This document shows, piece after piece, positions 20,802 to 32,100 of a stretch of 64,000 nucleotides of DNA. The translations under genes and the position numbers were made by a program. The notes beneath the pieces were generated by a model. The model was not told the origin of the DNA and made no database searches. It saw only the letters and a list, made by a program, of their open reading frames with translations. Within the stretch, counting starts at the first letter, position 1. Each line of letters opens with the position of its first letter. The DNA comes from Durusdinium trenchii (lineage: Eukaryota; Sar; Dinophyceae; Suessiales; Symbiodiniaceae): contig CAXAMN010021284.1 in the NCBI GenBank assembly GCA_963970005.1, positions 141,694-205,693 on the forward strand. Direction: 5' to 3'.

Positions 20802-22652
20802 ATGGAACAGAGTGGCGAGCTGCAAGGTCGCTACTTGTACTGGGAGGACAGCGCCCAGTGCTCCTTTGAGATTGTGAAGCAAGAGTCCCAGGGCCATTTC
20901 ATTTTCTCACAGATCGTCAACGGTGAGGCCTCTTCCGGGGTTCTAAACCGAACAGAAGACCACTGGAACGCATCAGTGACGGGCACATCTGTGAGAGATT
21001 GGAAGCTGCAACTGGATGGCGATGCGCTGCTGGTTGAGCGATCGGATGGCTTCGAGGGCCGGGCCGAGCGGATGATCGAGTCCAAGGAATGGCAAGCTGT
21101 GGTCGCGCAACCGGTGGATCCAGGAGAGACACTGCTCATCAAGGCAGCCCCGGGCAGCGGCAAGAGCACCTTGCTAAGAGAGTGGTGTCGAGGGAGACCG
21201 GATAACAAAATCTTGCTTCTGGCCTTCAACACAGCAGTTTGCCAGCAGTTGCAAGCCAACTTCAATGAGCTTGCCAACGTGACTATACAGACTATCCACA
21301 AATTTGCCAGAAATGCCACCAAGCATTTGCACCATGGCGAGATTGGCGAGCCAACCGAAACTGACCTTAAAAAGTTCTTGAAGTGCAGCTCGGAAGAGGT
21401 AGAGAAGCAGCAAAGGCTCCTTGCCAAAGTCTGTGCCAGTGCCAGTGTCAGCATGGACTTTGATGGTCTGGTGAGCCTGGAGGATGAGGATGATGAGGAT
21501 ACCAGGAAGCTGCAGAAGTCTTTGTGGAATCACTTCTCCTCAGGAAACTGCAGCTTCGGGGTTCCTCACAACGTCTACCTGAAGCTTTTCCAGCTAAGCC
21601 CCGATCTCCGGTGCAAGGCATTTCAAGAATATGACATTGTTGTCGTGGATGAAGCGCAGGACTGCACAGATTGCATGCTGCACCTTGTCACAAGCGGCCA
21701 ATTTGCACGTGTCCTTGCCTGTGATCCCCACCAGAACATCTATCAGTTCAACAAAGTCAACGGCAAGTATTTGGCAAAGATGGAGGTGGATTACCGGATG
21801 AGCTTGCCACTCAGCTTTAGGTTTGGGCATGAAATCGCACAGCTCTTGACCAGCATTGCTCAGGCAAGCCCGGAATCAGTTGATTCGATTCTTGAAGTGC
21901 AAGGAAATCCCAAGCTTGAAACGACTCTTCAGGTGGTTCAAGATCCAAGGGAGGCAATCAAGAAGCTCTTGGCTGGCAACCAAAAGATGACGGTGCTGGC
22001 AAGGAAGAACCGCACCCTTTTCTTGCAGGCCATCGACGTAATCGCTAGCCTGCAAGAGGGCAAGTTCGACAAGTTTATCAACTTTATTGGAGGTTTTAAA
22101 GCCTTCAAAGACAAACAGCTTGTGCCTGTCCTTGATCTCCTCTACTTGCGTGATGGCCGTCAAGATGAGGTGACCTCCAAGTATGTCAAGAAGTTTGATT
22201 CCTTGGATAATTTCAGGAGCAGATGCGAGCAGCAACAATCGATTGACTGGCTCTCCAAGCTTTGCCTTTGCGACCGGCTGCTCTGTCCTGAACAACTCCA
22301 AGGCCTCATCGAGTCCATCGAACAATTCGAGGCTGAGGGGAATGGTCAAGCAGATCTGGTCTTCTCCACAGTCCATCAAGCGAAAGGGCTCGGCTTTCCG
22401 AACGTGGTGCTGCTGGAGGACTTCCTGGCTGAGCCCACGACTGAGGAGTACAACATCTTCTACGTTGCGTCTTCACGGGTCTCCACGGGCTCGCTCTTTG
22501 TGGCGGAGAGCACCATGCAGGCTCTTCGAGAGGGGGGAAAGCGACGGGGGAGGAAGAGACCGCTCGAAGAGTCTGAAGAAGAGGACGAAGCGTGGAACGA
22601 AGAGCCTGAAGAAGAGGACTTGGATCCTGAAGAAGAGGACGAAGGAATGTAA
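20802..22652 (+). CDS. UvrD/FBH1-like superfamily 1 DNA helicase, intronless
   Basis: A 616-residue ATP-dependent DNA helicase of the UvrD/Rep superfamily; the motif set is closest to FBH1-type enzymes, which displace recombinase and process stalled forks. Motif I is APGSGKST (lysine near residue 121) and Ia is LLLAFNTAV. DEAQD is motif II (residues 283-287) and CDPHQNIYQF is motif III. VFSTVHQAKGLGFPNVVLLE is motif V and YVASSRVSTG is motif VI, where TR of the usual YVAxTR is SR. An unrecognised region of about 90 residues precedes motif I. The tail is basic (GKRRGRKRP) and then very acidic. I chose the ATG at 20802 (CCATGG context). The same frame is open back to about 20565 but has no earlier ATG. 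The lack of introns beside intron-rich genes suggests a retrotransposed gene. No F-box is visible. Confidence 0.85.
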   Translation: MEQSGELQGRYLYWEDSAQCSFEIVKQESQGHFIFSQIVNGEASSGVLNRTEDHWNASVTGTSVRDWKLQLDGDALLVERSDGFEGRAERMIESKEWQAVVAQPVDPGETLLIKAAPGSGKSTLLREWCRGRPDNKILLLAFNTAVCQQLQANFNELANVTIQTIHKFARNATKHLHHGEIGEPTETDLKKFLKCSSEEVEKQQRLLAKVCASASVSMDFDGLVSLEDEDDEDTRKLQKSLWNHFSSGNCSFGVPHNVYLKLFQLSPDLRCKAFQEYDIVVVDEAQDCTDCMLHLVTSGQFARVLACDPHQNIYQFNKVNGKYLAKMEVDYRMSLPLSFRFGHEIAQLLTSIAQASPESVDSILEVQGNPKLETTLQVVQDPREAIKKLLAGNQKMTVLARKNRTLFLQAIDVIASLQEGKFDKFINFIGGFKAFKDKQLVPVLDLLYLRDGRQDEVTSKYVKKFDSLDNFRSRCEQQQSIDWLSKLCLCDRLLCPEQLQGLIESIEQFEAEGNGQADLVFSTVHQAKGLGFPNVVLLEDFLAEPTTEEYNIFYVASSRVSTGSLFVAESTMQALREGGKRRGRKRPLEESEEEDEAWNEEPEEEDLDPEEEDEGM

Positions 22653-25424
22653 GGCTTCGACCTCTTCTCATGTGCCGTGTGAGAGCAAAACATAATATAC
22701 TTATAAGTCCGATCAAGTCAGCAGGTCAACAAAGCTTTCAAAAAATGGGGCCGGCTGCCGCGGCTTTGCCTTTGCGCATTTTCAGAGACCTTTGCGGATG
22801 TCGTTTTTCCATGTTCCGCTGAAGAAGGGCCCACCATCACCGAGTTCGTTTTGTCTTGCCTTCATAGCCCAACAGAGCTGGAAAGGCGTGGGGTTACGTA
22901 GGTGTCATGGAATATCCTTGAGCCGAAAGACAATAAGCATTCATGAAGTATTGCCAAAGAAAGTAACGAGCGCGATTCTGGGGGGCACGTTTGATGTTGC
23001 AATTGTTTCTCAGGTCGCAGAAACATTTATATAATGTCATTTGCATTCTTTTTTCTATTCTCTTTCAATATGCAAGGTCCCAGTCCGCTGACGGAGAAAT
23101 GGGCGAATGATACTGCACAAATTGCTCGAAATGATGGAGGTGGGGTCTACAATGGCAGAGTCAGATACAACGCACAATTGAATCCGTTTTAACGCTGTTT
23201 GCTGCTTGCTGTTGGTCTCCTTGCCGCTCCAAACTGTCGTGCGCTCCCAAGCCGGACAGTGATGATGTTTGCCATGGACAGCTGCAACAATTTCTCATTC
23301 TGCTGCATGCTTGCATATGCTTGCCGACAGGGCCATGTGCATTGGGAATAGTCAGGATCAGTTGCATTTTTAAGGTTGCGTTTCTTTCTTTCTTACTGGA
23401 TTTGGAAGCCCAATCTGCAACTTCTCTTTTTGTAACAGGTTGGCTGATGCCATGGAGACTGGCAGCGTCCCGAACCTAATCAGTGGAGTCCAAGCAAGCT
23501 TAGTGGTCAGTAGAAACCAAGGGTTGAGTTGAGGGCTCGAGGAATCAAGGCAAAGTGCGCCAAGTGGGTCTCCTGTCTCCTTCGATCAAGCGCAATCGAT
23601 CAGGGAAAGGCTGTCAGTTGATTTGTTTTCGGTCCACCGCGAGACTTGAGCCAGTCTCCCACTCTGGGTTGCAGGCCGTAGGCCACGGATGTCACTCAGG
23701 TCCCTGCAGTGTGCTGGCGGCGCGGTGGCGTAGCTCCGTGGAGCTGCGCGGTGCAGCTGATGGAGAGGTGGGCAGCAAAGGATGGTGGTGGATTCATTAC
23801 CCATTTGAATCTAGACGCTCCAACATGAATCTGCTCTAAAATTTGCCAGATGCAAGAGCAGGTGGCAACCAGCCCCTCGTTGTCACAGCGCAACGCCACC
23901 CTCTACGGTGTACATGTGAACTGCCCAGTGACTAGTTACTATAGAGTGTTACTAGCTGCGCGCTGCCCGTGCGAGATGAACCCGAGTTACTGTAACTTCT
24001 ATTCTGGTTGAACAGCATAGCAGAAACCTGACATTGAACCAATCTTGGAGGAGAAAGGTTGTGCTAAGCCGCCAGTAATGGTTTGGACGACCAATTCTTT
24101 GCTTTGAGCAACTACTCAAGAACACCTACTGTTCTCCATCCTTCCTCAATGTGCAAGTAGAACTTGATGAGACATTCTTCCCTTAAAGGACCACGTAGGA
24201 CATACTGGTAGATGGTGATTGAAGATGCATAAACACTTATCTCATCTGCTTTCCACCAACACGAATTCATTCTCATTTGTTCCCCCTTTTGCCCTTGATC
24301 AGCGCAGCAGAAACTGAATGACAGAGAGAAAACAACATATATGAAAGAGACAGCAAAGGGCTGGAGAAAATCCTACATACACTGAGTGCTCGATCCATCA
24401 CCAATTCACTTCACTGTGGATGTCTTCAAGATTTCGGAGCCCAGATCGGCCAGATCTGCCATGCTCCTGAAGTATATGATGCATTCCTAGCATTCCTGGT
24501 GTTTTCAGTATCACTGTCCCTTTCCCCACTGTTGAAACTTGGCTGATCATCACCCCGGTCAACTTTGGAAGGGTTTTGAAGAGCTCAACAAAACAAACAA
24601 AGATTCTTTGAAGCTCGGTCGGCTCTTACAACTGTCTGAGATAAGACATTCACAGCGCCAGTTTCCCGCCTGATGCCTGGTCTCAGGAATTCGATTAACC
24701 GTGTGTTGGTCACCGGAAGGAGTGCCTCGTACGAGGAAGCAGTTGTTCAGAAGTGCCTCAGGGTCGGAAGATGATCTCCAAGCAGGTAGGACTCAGTCAG
24801 GAGAACATCGCTACAGATACTTGTAGGGATAGAAAGGAGAACCTAGAGCTGTACTACTGGAGCACCATTGTTTTCACAGCTGGAGGTGTTTGTGGGACTT
24901 TCATCACCAGGGTTTCAAGAGTCTTGCTGATGAGGCACTGCTGGTCTCTGAGACGTTTTGCAGCTGGTTGACAAACACGTTGTTTTTTTTAATCGTGACG
25001 AGAAGAAGACACTTGAGTTGTTAGTCATGCACGGAGCGCAATGTAGAATGGTCACAGCAGAGTTGATAACTGAAATCGATTGCTTAGCAGCTTAGCCCCT
25101 TCTATGTCGGAGAAGCGATTCCAGGTGTGTTTTTCCGTACAAGTTTGGCCAGATCCCTTTTCAAAAACAGTGCTGATCCTTCGGTTGTGGGCTGGTAGAT
25201 TCCCACCGCTTCCACAGGAAATAAGGTCTTTTGGTCCAGTGGGTATTGTCCATAAATTATCAGATTCTTTTGGAAGGATAGTGTGTTTACTCAGGACCAC
25301 CGGGGCACATGTGTAGAGATCCCAGTCAGACTGGGGGTCTACCAGCTTGACATGTGGTCTGTCTTGACGTGGTCGATGAGACGAATCGGGCATCGCAGGG
25401 AATCGCAAGGAATCGCTCGCTCAG
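22653..25424. other. 2.8 kb without a recognised gene
   Basis: Only short frames without motifs. No ordered repeat was noticed. This could hold introns or decayed DNA. Confidence 0.4.
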
Positions 25425-25563
25425 GTGTCAACAAGTTGTTGACCTCCCTGAAAGACGTTTGGAAGATGGCGCTGGAGCTTTGGAGGCTTTGATAGATGGC
25501 TCTGGTAGCAAAACACCGACAGAGCCACCCACACTATATGATATGTATTCTCCTCACGACTGG
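25425..25563 (+). CDS. Candidate internal exon of unknown gene
   Basis: A CGCTCAG acceptor (phase 2) is followed by an open frame reading CQQVVDLPERRLEDGAGALE and then ALIDGSGSKTPTEPPTLYD and MYSPHDW. It ends in a near-consensus donor, TGG|GTAAGA, in phase 0. The composition is protein-like. The next AG-flanked frame at 25727 also starts in phase 0 and continues with a charged segment, so the two join without a frame break. I do not recognise the family. Confidence 0.4.
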
Positions 25564-25726
25564 GTAAGAGGAATCGGAGGATGCTCAAAGATGTTCGTCC
25601 ACATTTACTTCAACTTGGTGTGTTTATGCCAGTTTAACTCTCTGCAACAGTCTCCAACAAAGGCGGTTCTGATCCAGTTCGGTCCATGAGCTCCGCAGGT
25701 CGGCTCCGCCGGTCCCCGCTCCGCAG

Positions 25727-25888
25727 GTCTCCCCGCGGCGGAGACGGGGCGCTCGACGCCTGCGGACTCACGAGCCTGGCGCAGGCGGGGGAGACCGGCG
25801 GGTCCCGCGGAGACGGGCGGAGGACCCGGAATGGTTGGAAGCTGCGTGGGAGGCAAAAGAGAAAGAAGAGCCTGGTCCATGCCTCTAA
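25727..25888 (+). CDS. Candidate exon of unknown gene, charged
   Basis: After CTCCGCAG the frame reads an Arg-rich segment (VSPRRRRGARRLRTHEPG) and then RRRAEDPEWLEAAWEAKEKE. It closes with TAA at 25886-25888. Phase 0 matches the preceding exon at 25425-25563. The DPEWLEAAWEAKEKEE segment would form a charged helix. The exon may end before the stop; CCTG|GTCCAT is a possible donor. GC content is much higher than in the flanks, as in other exons here. Confidence 0.35.
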   Translation, partial: VSPRRRRGARRLRTHEPGAGGGDRRVPRRRAEDPEWLEAAWEAKEKEEPGPCL

Positions 25889-26740
25889 GTGATGGTGGAG
25901 TACCTTTCTGATCCTGGGGGATAACAAATAGCTCCATCATGCAGGACACACAAAGAGTTGTTTGTTGGGACACGTTAACGGACCCCTCAAAGACAGCCGG
26001 GCTGCGTCCTTGGACTGCCGAGCGCCACTTCAATCTGGGCATCGGATTGAAAGGACCATGATGACCAGGCCAGGGCCATGTGCGGTCTTCAGACCAATGA
26101 ACTGAACACTCTTCTGATGGAGAACTGGAACGGGACGTGGATTTCAGACTCATCATGGATGAAAAAGGGCATCCACCGGATCGTGGAGACCGTCCAAATT
26201 TCAGACCTAATATGTTACTGTTGGGGTGTACACGTGGAGATCCACCGGCATCTTTGGTTGGGGTGTACACTCCCTGATATGTAAAAAATAATGGTTACAT
26301 ATGGTTACGTGGATGGCATAGGCCCCTGGAAGACCATGTTCCGAATATAAAACCAAACAAGTGGTTTTCCACTTCCATGAATTAGTTCGGGTAGTGTCGT
26401 GTGTCAGAAATCGGGAGATCCTCGTTTTGGACCCAAGGGAGGAGGACACATGAATCAACATCTCATTGTACTAGAAGAGCTTGGGGGAGCAAGTTCGTCC
26501 AAAGCCATGCACGCACATCGGTTAGAATCGCGGCGTCCCATTCCGGGGCATTCCTGGTCACCATCAAAGCCTCGGACACCTTTTTTCGGATGTTACGTTG
26601 GGAACTCAATTTCTCGCCTGGACCAAACAAGTTATAATTCTGATAGGCACTGCCCAGAATAGGCACTTAACCATCCAAGATAGGCACTGCCAACCAGTCC
26701 AAGACGCTTATATAACCATCCAGTCCAAGATAGGCACTGC
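25889..26740. other. No certain gene; short GATAGGCACTGCC repeat
   Basis: GATAGGCACTGCC or a close variant occurs three or four times between 26640 and 26742, mixed with repeated AACCATCCA and CCAGTCCAAG. Confidence 0.5.
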
Positions 26741-26774
26741 CTTCGGCCCGCGTCCCTGAGACCTATGCCTGGCC

Positions 26775-26880
26775 TGCTGCCCTTGGCAGTTTCGCGACCA
26801 GCCGCATCCCGATGGATGCGGTCGCCGCGAGTGCTCTTGTGGTGGCTGGGTTTGGCGCCCAGATGGGACGGGTGACAGGG
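26775..26880 (+). CDS. Weak exon candidate
   Basis: A GC-rich patch after CTTGGCAG has a frame reading FATSRIPMDAVAASALVVAG and FGAQMGR before a GTGACA donor-like site. It could be a further exon of the gene at 25425-25888. Phase and product are unproven. Confidence 0.2.
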
Positions 26881-27206
26881 AACAACACTTTGATGAATGC
26901 ATGTCTTGGAATATTCTAGTTTCTATAATTGAATCAAATTGAATCTTTGGGAGGTTGATGAAGACTCACTACTGCTGGCCAGAATGGGTATCACTGATAT
27001 CATCATCAAAAACGCAAGTGAAACGAGGAGTTGTACTGTAAGTCGCAATGTCAGCGAACCGCCAAACATGCTCTTTGGGGTTCTCCCAGATTAGCAAAGG
27101 TATGCAAAGGTCCTGACTCCAGTAAAATCAACCCAGCTGGATAGTCACCCCGAAGTGGAGGACCTCCAATAGAACAAACTATATGGTGTAAAAAGATTGT
27201 TTCTAT

Positions 27207-27383
27207 CTAGTTGCGTGCGTTGCGTCGTTTCTTTTTTGCGAATTTGGAGAGTCTTTTCGATCTTTCCCTGGCAGCCCCAAACTCCTCAAACTCCTCCTCA
27301 AGGTGTTCAGAACTACTGTCGTCGTACCCCAAAAGGGCACCTAGAGGCAACACCATGACCAGTCGCAGAAGAATCCTTGGAAA
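27207..27383 (-). CDS. Terminal exon of an unknown minus-strand gene
   Basis: Read on the minus strand, an acceptor-like TTTTTCCAAG is followed by ILLRLVMVLPLGALLGYDDS. The frame continues SSEHLEEEFEEFGAARERSK and RLSKFAKKKRRNARN before a TAG. The acidic then strongly basic C-terminus, ending in a nuclear-localisation-like KKKRR, looks like genuine protein. No upstream exon was identified. This would be the only minus-strand gene in the window. A chance frame is possible. Confidence 0.35.
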   Translation of the reverse strand, partial: FPRILLRLVMVLPLGALLGYDDSSSEHLEEEFEEFGAARERSKRLSKFAKKKRRNARN

Positions 27384-27900
27384 AAGCAATGGCTTCTTGT
27401 AAAGCCATGAACAGATCCGTACAGATCCTATCATATATCCTGTCCATCCTGATCCGTACAGATCCCATCCTTTGGCACTCCCGGGCCTATGCCACTGAGG
27501 TATCCCTGGCACCTCGCTTTGACCACCAGAGACTGCTGGGACCTGGCCTGCATGCACAGCAGCATGGCCAGCTGCGTGAGGCACGGTGCTTTTGCAGTCG
27601 CTGGTGGTTTTTGTTTGGACAAACTGATGCAGTCGATGCAGTCGATGCGAGTCGAGCGATGTCCATCCAGAGGGTGGCACCATTTCTGTCTTTCGTTCCA
27701 AAAGCATCGACGTTGTGTTGGATGGAGGAGTTGCAGGTTACCGTTTTCGGAGCGTTTCGCGGCCGCAGTTGAGGGTTCCGGTGAAACACGCGGTTTTCGG
27801 ATCCGCGGAAGGTTCATGTTCATTTCATGCGATTCACACACCGGTGGTTGGGCTGGGTGCCATGGCGTAGGGGGTAGTTACATCACTATACCTTTTGAGG

Positions 27901-28071
27901 ATGTCCCACACTGAGCTCATCCGATTCCCATGCGTTGATGGAGCGCTGTTCGTGGAGCTGGCCAGGTGCAATGATTGGCCTTACGCGCTTGAGCTCTTTG
28001 ACGCGCTGGGCACAGGATGTTTGGGTTTGCGCTCGCCGAACATCATCAGCTACAACAGCCACTTGGAGTGA
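27901..28071 (+). CDS. Pentatricopeptide-repeat-like open frame
   Basis: ATG opens a 56-codon frame. Its second half, ARCNDWPYALELFDALG followed by LRSPNIISYNSHLE, fits one pentatricopeptide repeat: W-xx-AL-LF-x-L, then P-N-I-I-S-Y-N. PPR proteins bind organellar RNA, and the family is large in dinoflagellates. The frame ends with TGA right after the next repeat should begin, so this is a fragment, a decayed copy or an exon with an unrecognised donor. Weaker W-x-E/S-A pieces follow on the same strand at 29197, 30114 and 31600. Confidence 0.4.
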   Translation: MSHTELIRFPCVDGALFVELARCNDWPYALELFDALGTGCLGLRSPNIISYNSHLE

Positions 28072-29196
28072 AGAGTGTTTGGGAAGCGGACACGGAATCT
28101 TTAATCACTGATGTAAACCTTCATGAACTATATATATATATAGAACTATAGTGGTTTGGGGATGTTGAGGGATTTGATTGTTTAATTATGTTGAATTATT
28201 TTCTTACTTTGATCGATTTGTAGCGGGAGACACTTCCTTTTGTTTTGTATAGTTGGCGTTACTATAGGATTCTGGCGACCCCAACACACTGCCCTTGCAG
28301 TGTGCTAATGTCCCTTTTTGGTTTGGGAACCGGTTGAGGCGCTCCAAAAATGGCCTGGACTGTTGTTGCCTTTCGTTGGAGCAGTGGCTCTATAGGATAT
28401 TTATCAATACTTGTCACAGCCTGGACGAACCGTTGTTTTGGCTGAAGAACGGCAGGGAAGCGACCATCATCGACCATCGGCGGCGGACAAAGGCCCACGG
28501 ATGCGTGGAGGAGAGGACTCAACTGACCTGCGCGCACGCAGGGCAGGTCGAGATTTCTACCCACTGAGGTGATCGCGTGGCGAACCACCGTTGATCGTGT
28601 GGCTGGTGGCGACCAGCCCTCGTGGCCGAGCTCGGATTTGACCAGCTATCGAGTCAACTGCCCTGGGTGGATCACTGAAAAGGTGAAGGCTCCGAACCGT
28701 TGGATCCCGGAATTCCTCGCTGTTGATACTCCCAGTTGCCGGCGATGTTTTCTTCACCCACATCGTTTTCTTCCTCGAGCTTGGAGGAGCAGCTGTACAA
28801 CAGGTTTGGAAGAGGACACTCCAGATGATGGAGGTCGGATCGCACGCTCCCAGCGATAGCGATCCGCAGGGACAAACACAGCCACGATCCGAGGTTGGTG
28901 GGTCGAGTCTTAAGGAGTCTTTCTCATCATCGCCTCTTTAAAATCACGTCGCAAGGGATATTCCGATATCTCACTATCATGGACGTGGATCCTGTTCGTA
29001 GAGCGGTCTTGCGGCCTATGCCAGCATAGTTCATGGTATTTGGCGCAGCACCGGATTCTGGATACCAACAGAGGTTCAAGGACCTGATAGACTATCCCAT
29101 AGGTACCCCTAGAGGGTCCTATAAGGTCACGTAACCTCTCTTGGTACAGCTCATGAGTTCGACTACCTTAGGGTTCGCTTGGTCGAGTCACACCGA
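28072..29196. other. No certain gene
   Basis: A short AT run lies at 28132-28142. Frames of about 70 codons exist on both strands around 28670-28940, without recognised motifs. Confidence 0.4.
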
Positions 29197-29300
29197 GGTC
29201 TCCTTCGCTCGGAACCCACCTGGTCGAGCGCGCTGCGGGTCTTCCAAGAGGTGGCGGAGGTCGGGGCCGGCAACGCGTGCGGGCGAAGCCGGCGCTTCGA
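29197..29300 (+). CDS. Weak PPR-like exon candidate
   Basis: A GC-rich frame reads SEPTWSSALRVFQEVAEVGA followed by GNACGRS. W-SSAL-x-V-F-x-E-V matches the second half of a PPR helix-turn-helix. Splice sites were not determined. Confidence 0.25.
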
Positions 29301-30113
29301 AGTGCCCTTTTTGGTTCAACAATGGTTGAACTCCGGGAGTGGCGGGTGCTGTTTACTTCTCAGATTTCTCCTCACTTACCAACAGGTGAGGATTGTGCTC
29401 CCTGTTTTGGAGCCATTCACGTTTTGACCTGATGAAAACGGGAGTGTCGCATGAGCCATGAGCCAGGCCTGACAAAAAGTTCATGGGAAGTCGGTGAAAA
29501 CAGGCACAACTGTTTTTTTTTAAAGCACAGCACTTTCAGCACTTTCAATATACAGATCGGTTCTTCAACTAACATGCAACATAGAACCTGAACAAATTCA
29601 TCAGTGGCCGTTTCCAAACTACTAAACGCTTTGGGCTTTTCATGTCCCCCAAAACGCAACTCAGGCTCATCATGGCTCAAACCAAATAACACATTGAAAA
29701 CCACAGTCCCTGAACCGAAAAGAACCACATTCCCTGCCGCCTTTGTCCTCGTCGGAGCTTCTCACCGAGGTGGGACTGCGCCGGAGCTCCTTCACATGGA
29801 CCTCCACGCACCTCACTGAGTGGGAGCGAGTGTTGACGCCACTAGTACGTTGAAGATGCCAGTGGTGCATTAAAGAGACGTGGATCCACCAGCATCACAC
29901 AAATCCAACAGTCGGCACCCTTCACTTAGCAGCGGCTCTTGGAAGCAAGAAAGAATTCAAGCCAGATCTTCAATCAACCAACTACAAGTATCGCTAGCTT
30001 GCGCTTGAATAATACCTTTTCTGGCCGACGGTCACCCTCGCCCTCGACTGCCCCAATGCGAACAAATAAGAGAAGACACAAACGCTGCTTGGATTTGCTT
30101 GGTCTTCTTTCAG

Positions 30114-30212
30114 TGCCACCCGACAGCGGCGCGAGGCTGGCTTCTGTGCCGTGGCGTGAGGCGATGCAGGTGCGCACGCAGATGGCTCAGGAGATGGTGC
30201 GCACGGCTGGGA
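30114..30212 (+). CDS. Weak PPR-like exon candidate
   Basis: A good acceptor (CTTCTTTCAG) precedes PPDSGARLASVPWREAMQVR followed by TQMAQEMVRTAGRLG and a GTGGTG donor. PWREA with a following helix resembles a PPR or other alpha-solenoid unit. It lies between the PPR-like pieces at 27901 and 31600. Confidence 0.25.
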
Positions 30213-31599
30213 GGCTTGGGTGGTGGTTTCTCCATACTAGCACCCTCCAAGAGGTCACCGCCAGGCCTTCATTTATTGAATACAAATCAGTCAACGTCAA
30301 ATGGGTGTGATGGGTGAAGGTCAAAACGAAGGGGACATTAAGCTTAGAAGATACTGCCGTGGGTGTTCACACAGAGGGCCGCGCAACCAGTGGATGCAAA
30401 AATCGGGAGGGTCTCCCTAGCGGCCAGACAGCATGATCAAACGATGCCCAGGATAAAGAGGACCTCATCACAATGAGGGGTTGAACACACATGAAAACAT
30501 TCACTCTTATTTCTGTTGATCAATCCTTCTTTTTTTCCTTGCCTTCTTAGGCTGAACCGCTACCTGATTTTGAACCGTACTTTGGCTGGAGTTTATCAGC
30601 TTATCATGACTGCTGAGGACTTCACTGGGGTCTTTCCCAGCAAAGATGATTATTTTACAGGATAGGGTGAGTTTTTACTTAAGATTTGGGAAGCAAGTGG
30701 CTGAGAATTGATACATGGTCCAAAAATCCACTGCAAGAAGAGGAGCATGTATTGAATGAGTTGGAACGATATACTCTGACACATGAGTGCAATTCGGAAG
30801 GCTGCTACAAAAGCCACGAGGTTCTTTCATTGCCCATACCCCTGACTAATCTCCAGCTGGGATAGGCTCATGGCTCTTTTGCACCGCTTCATCTGCAGGA
30901 GACCAACGAACCACCACACATTTCTGGCTTCACGCATGCACGGTGGCCCAACTGCAGGGTTCGCCAAATCCTCCTGTGGCCGGCCTGTGGCCGACCTTAA
31001 AAAACACAAACATCAGACCCTCCTGAGTGAGAAAGCACGGCCTAAGCATGGTAAGACTCAGATGTGACTCTGGCAGCACCAGGTCGACCGACCGGTTCAC
31101 CCTTCGCCGTGTCGGTCGATGTCGGTCGTTCCGGACTGCGAACCTGGTGGGTCACGACCCATCTGTTGACCTGAACTGCTCAGTCGACCGACGGCGCGCC
31201 GCTTCTCTTCGAACAGATCCGGTCAGACTCGTCAGACCGCCCGAACACGTCACCGAAGCGGCAGAGGATCGAAAGAATGCCTTTTTTGGGGGTCTTAGCT
31301 TCAGTTCCAGGAGGATCTTGGTGCTTTATGGTGCTTTGGGATTTTCATTTTTCAGGATTCTACCACACAAGACCTCGTGTGTTTGAAGACTAGCCATGAC
31401 TTTTGAAAGACTCCGCAACCTGGAGGACGCAAGCCTGGCGGTTTGTCGATGTTCAGTGCCGTGTGTTTGAAGACCCTTTGACAAGGGTGAGCAAGCCAAG
31501 CCAACTGATTTCCATGTTCTCCAACATCTCCGAGTTATATACCTTCCCACTCAAGTACCTTGAATCATTGAAGGGCCCGACCACAAAAGACACCACCTC
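30213..31599. other. No certain gene
   Basis: Between 31079 and 31200 several GTCGACCGACCGG/GGTCGATGTCGGTCG-like strings form imperfect inverted pairs. Otherwise nothing. Confidence 0.35.
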
Positions 31600-31710
31600 T
31601 GTTTTGGTGCCTCTACCGTGGCAAAACGAGGTGCAACCCTGGCGTGAAGCTGTGAGAGCGCTCGACGAGTCGTTTGGGCCGCCCAGGTCCGCCCGCAGCG
31701 TTGCCCACAG
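31600..31710 (+). CDS. Weak PPR-like exon candidate
   Basis: The frame reads LPWQNEVQPWREAVRALDES and FGPPRSARSVAH and ends CACAG|GTCCAT. The PWREAVRAL segment resembles the W-x-x-A-L helix of PPR repeats. It ends about 400 bp before the oxidase gene starts. Confidence 0.25.
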
Positions 31711-32100
31711 GTCCATCGTCCTTTCGTTTCGTGGAAGAAACAGACATAGCGAAGTGCCCTGCACTGATATATCTGGTGCCCTACACTTCTACCAATGGGA
31801 TCGTGGGATCACCATATGGATCACCATTCTTTGGGGGACAACCATTTGCCTGATTGATAGCTGTTAGCGGGTTAGTACTTCTCCAGTAAACATGTGAGCG
31901 GATTCAAGGAACTCGAGAAAGGGTCATACAAAACGACACTCTCCAAGTTTACCATCGTGGCTGATGCGTTTCCTCCCTCTCGCTTGCTCCTGTGGTTCTC
32001 ATCCGTTTTGACCAAAACAAGGTATATAACCAAATGAAACACATGCATTCTTCACCGCAGCTTCACTGCTTTGCTTTCCCCGGTGGGGCTTGGGCCGCGC

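Noticed and set aside
20831-22695. Long frames opposite or overlapping the helicase (up to 207 codons)
   Set aside because: Shadows of the helicase frame; no motifs, and the helicase motifs are unambiguous.
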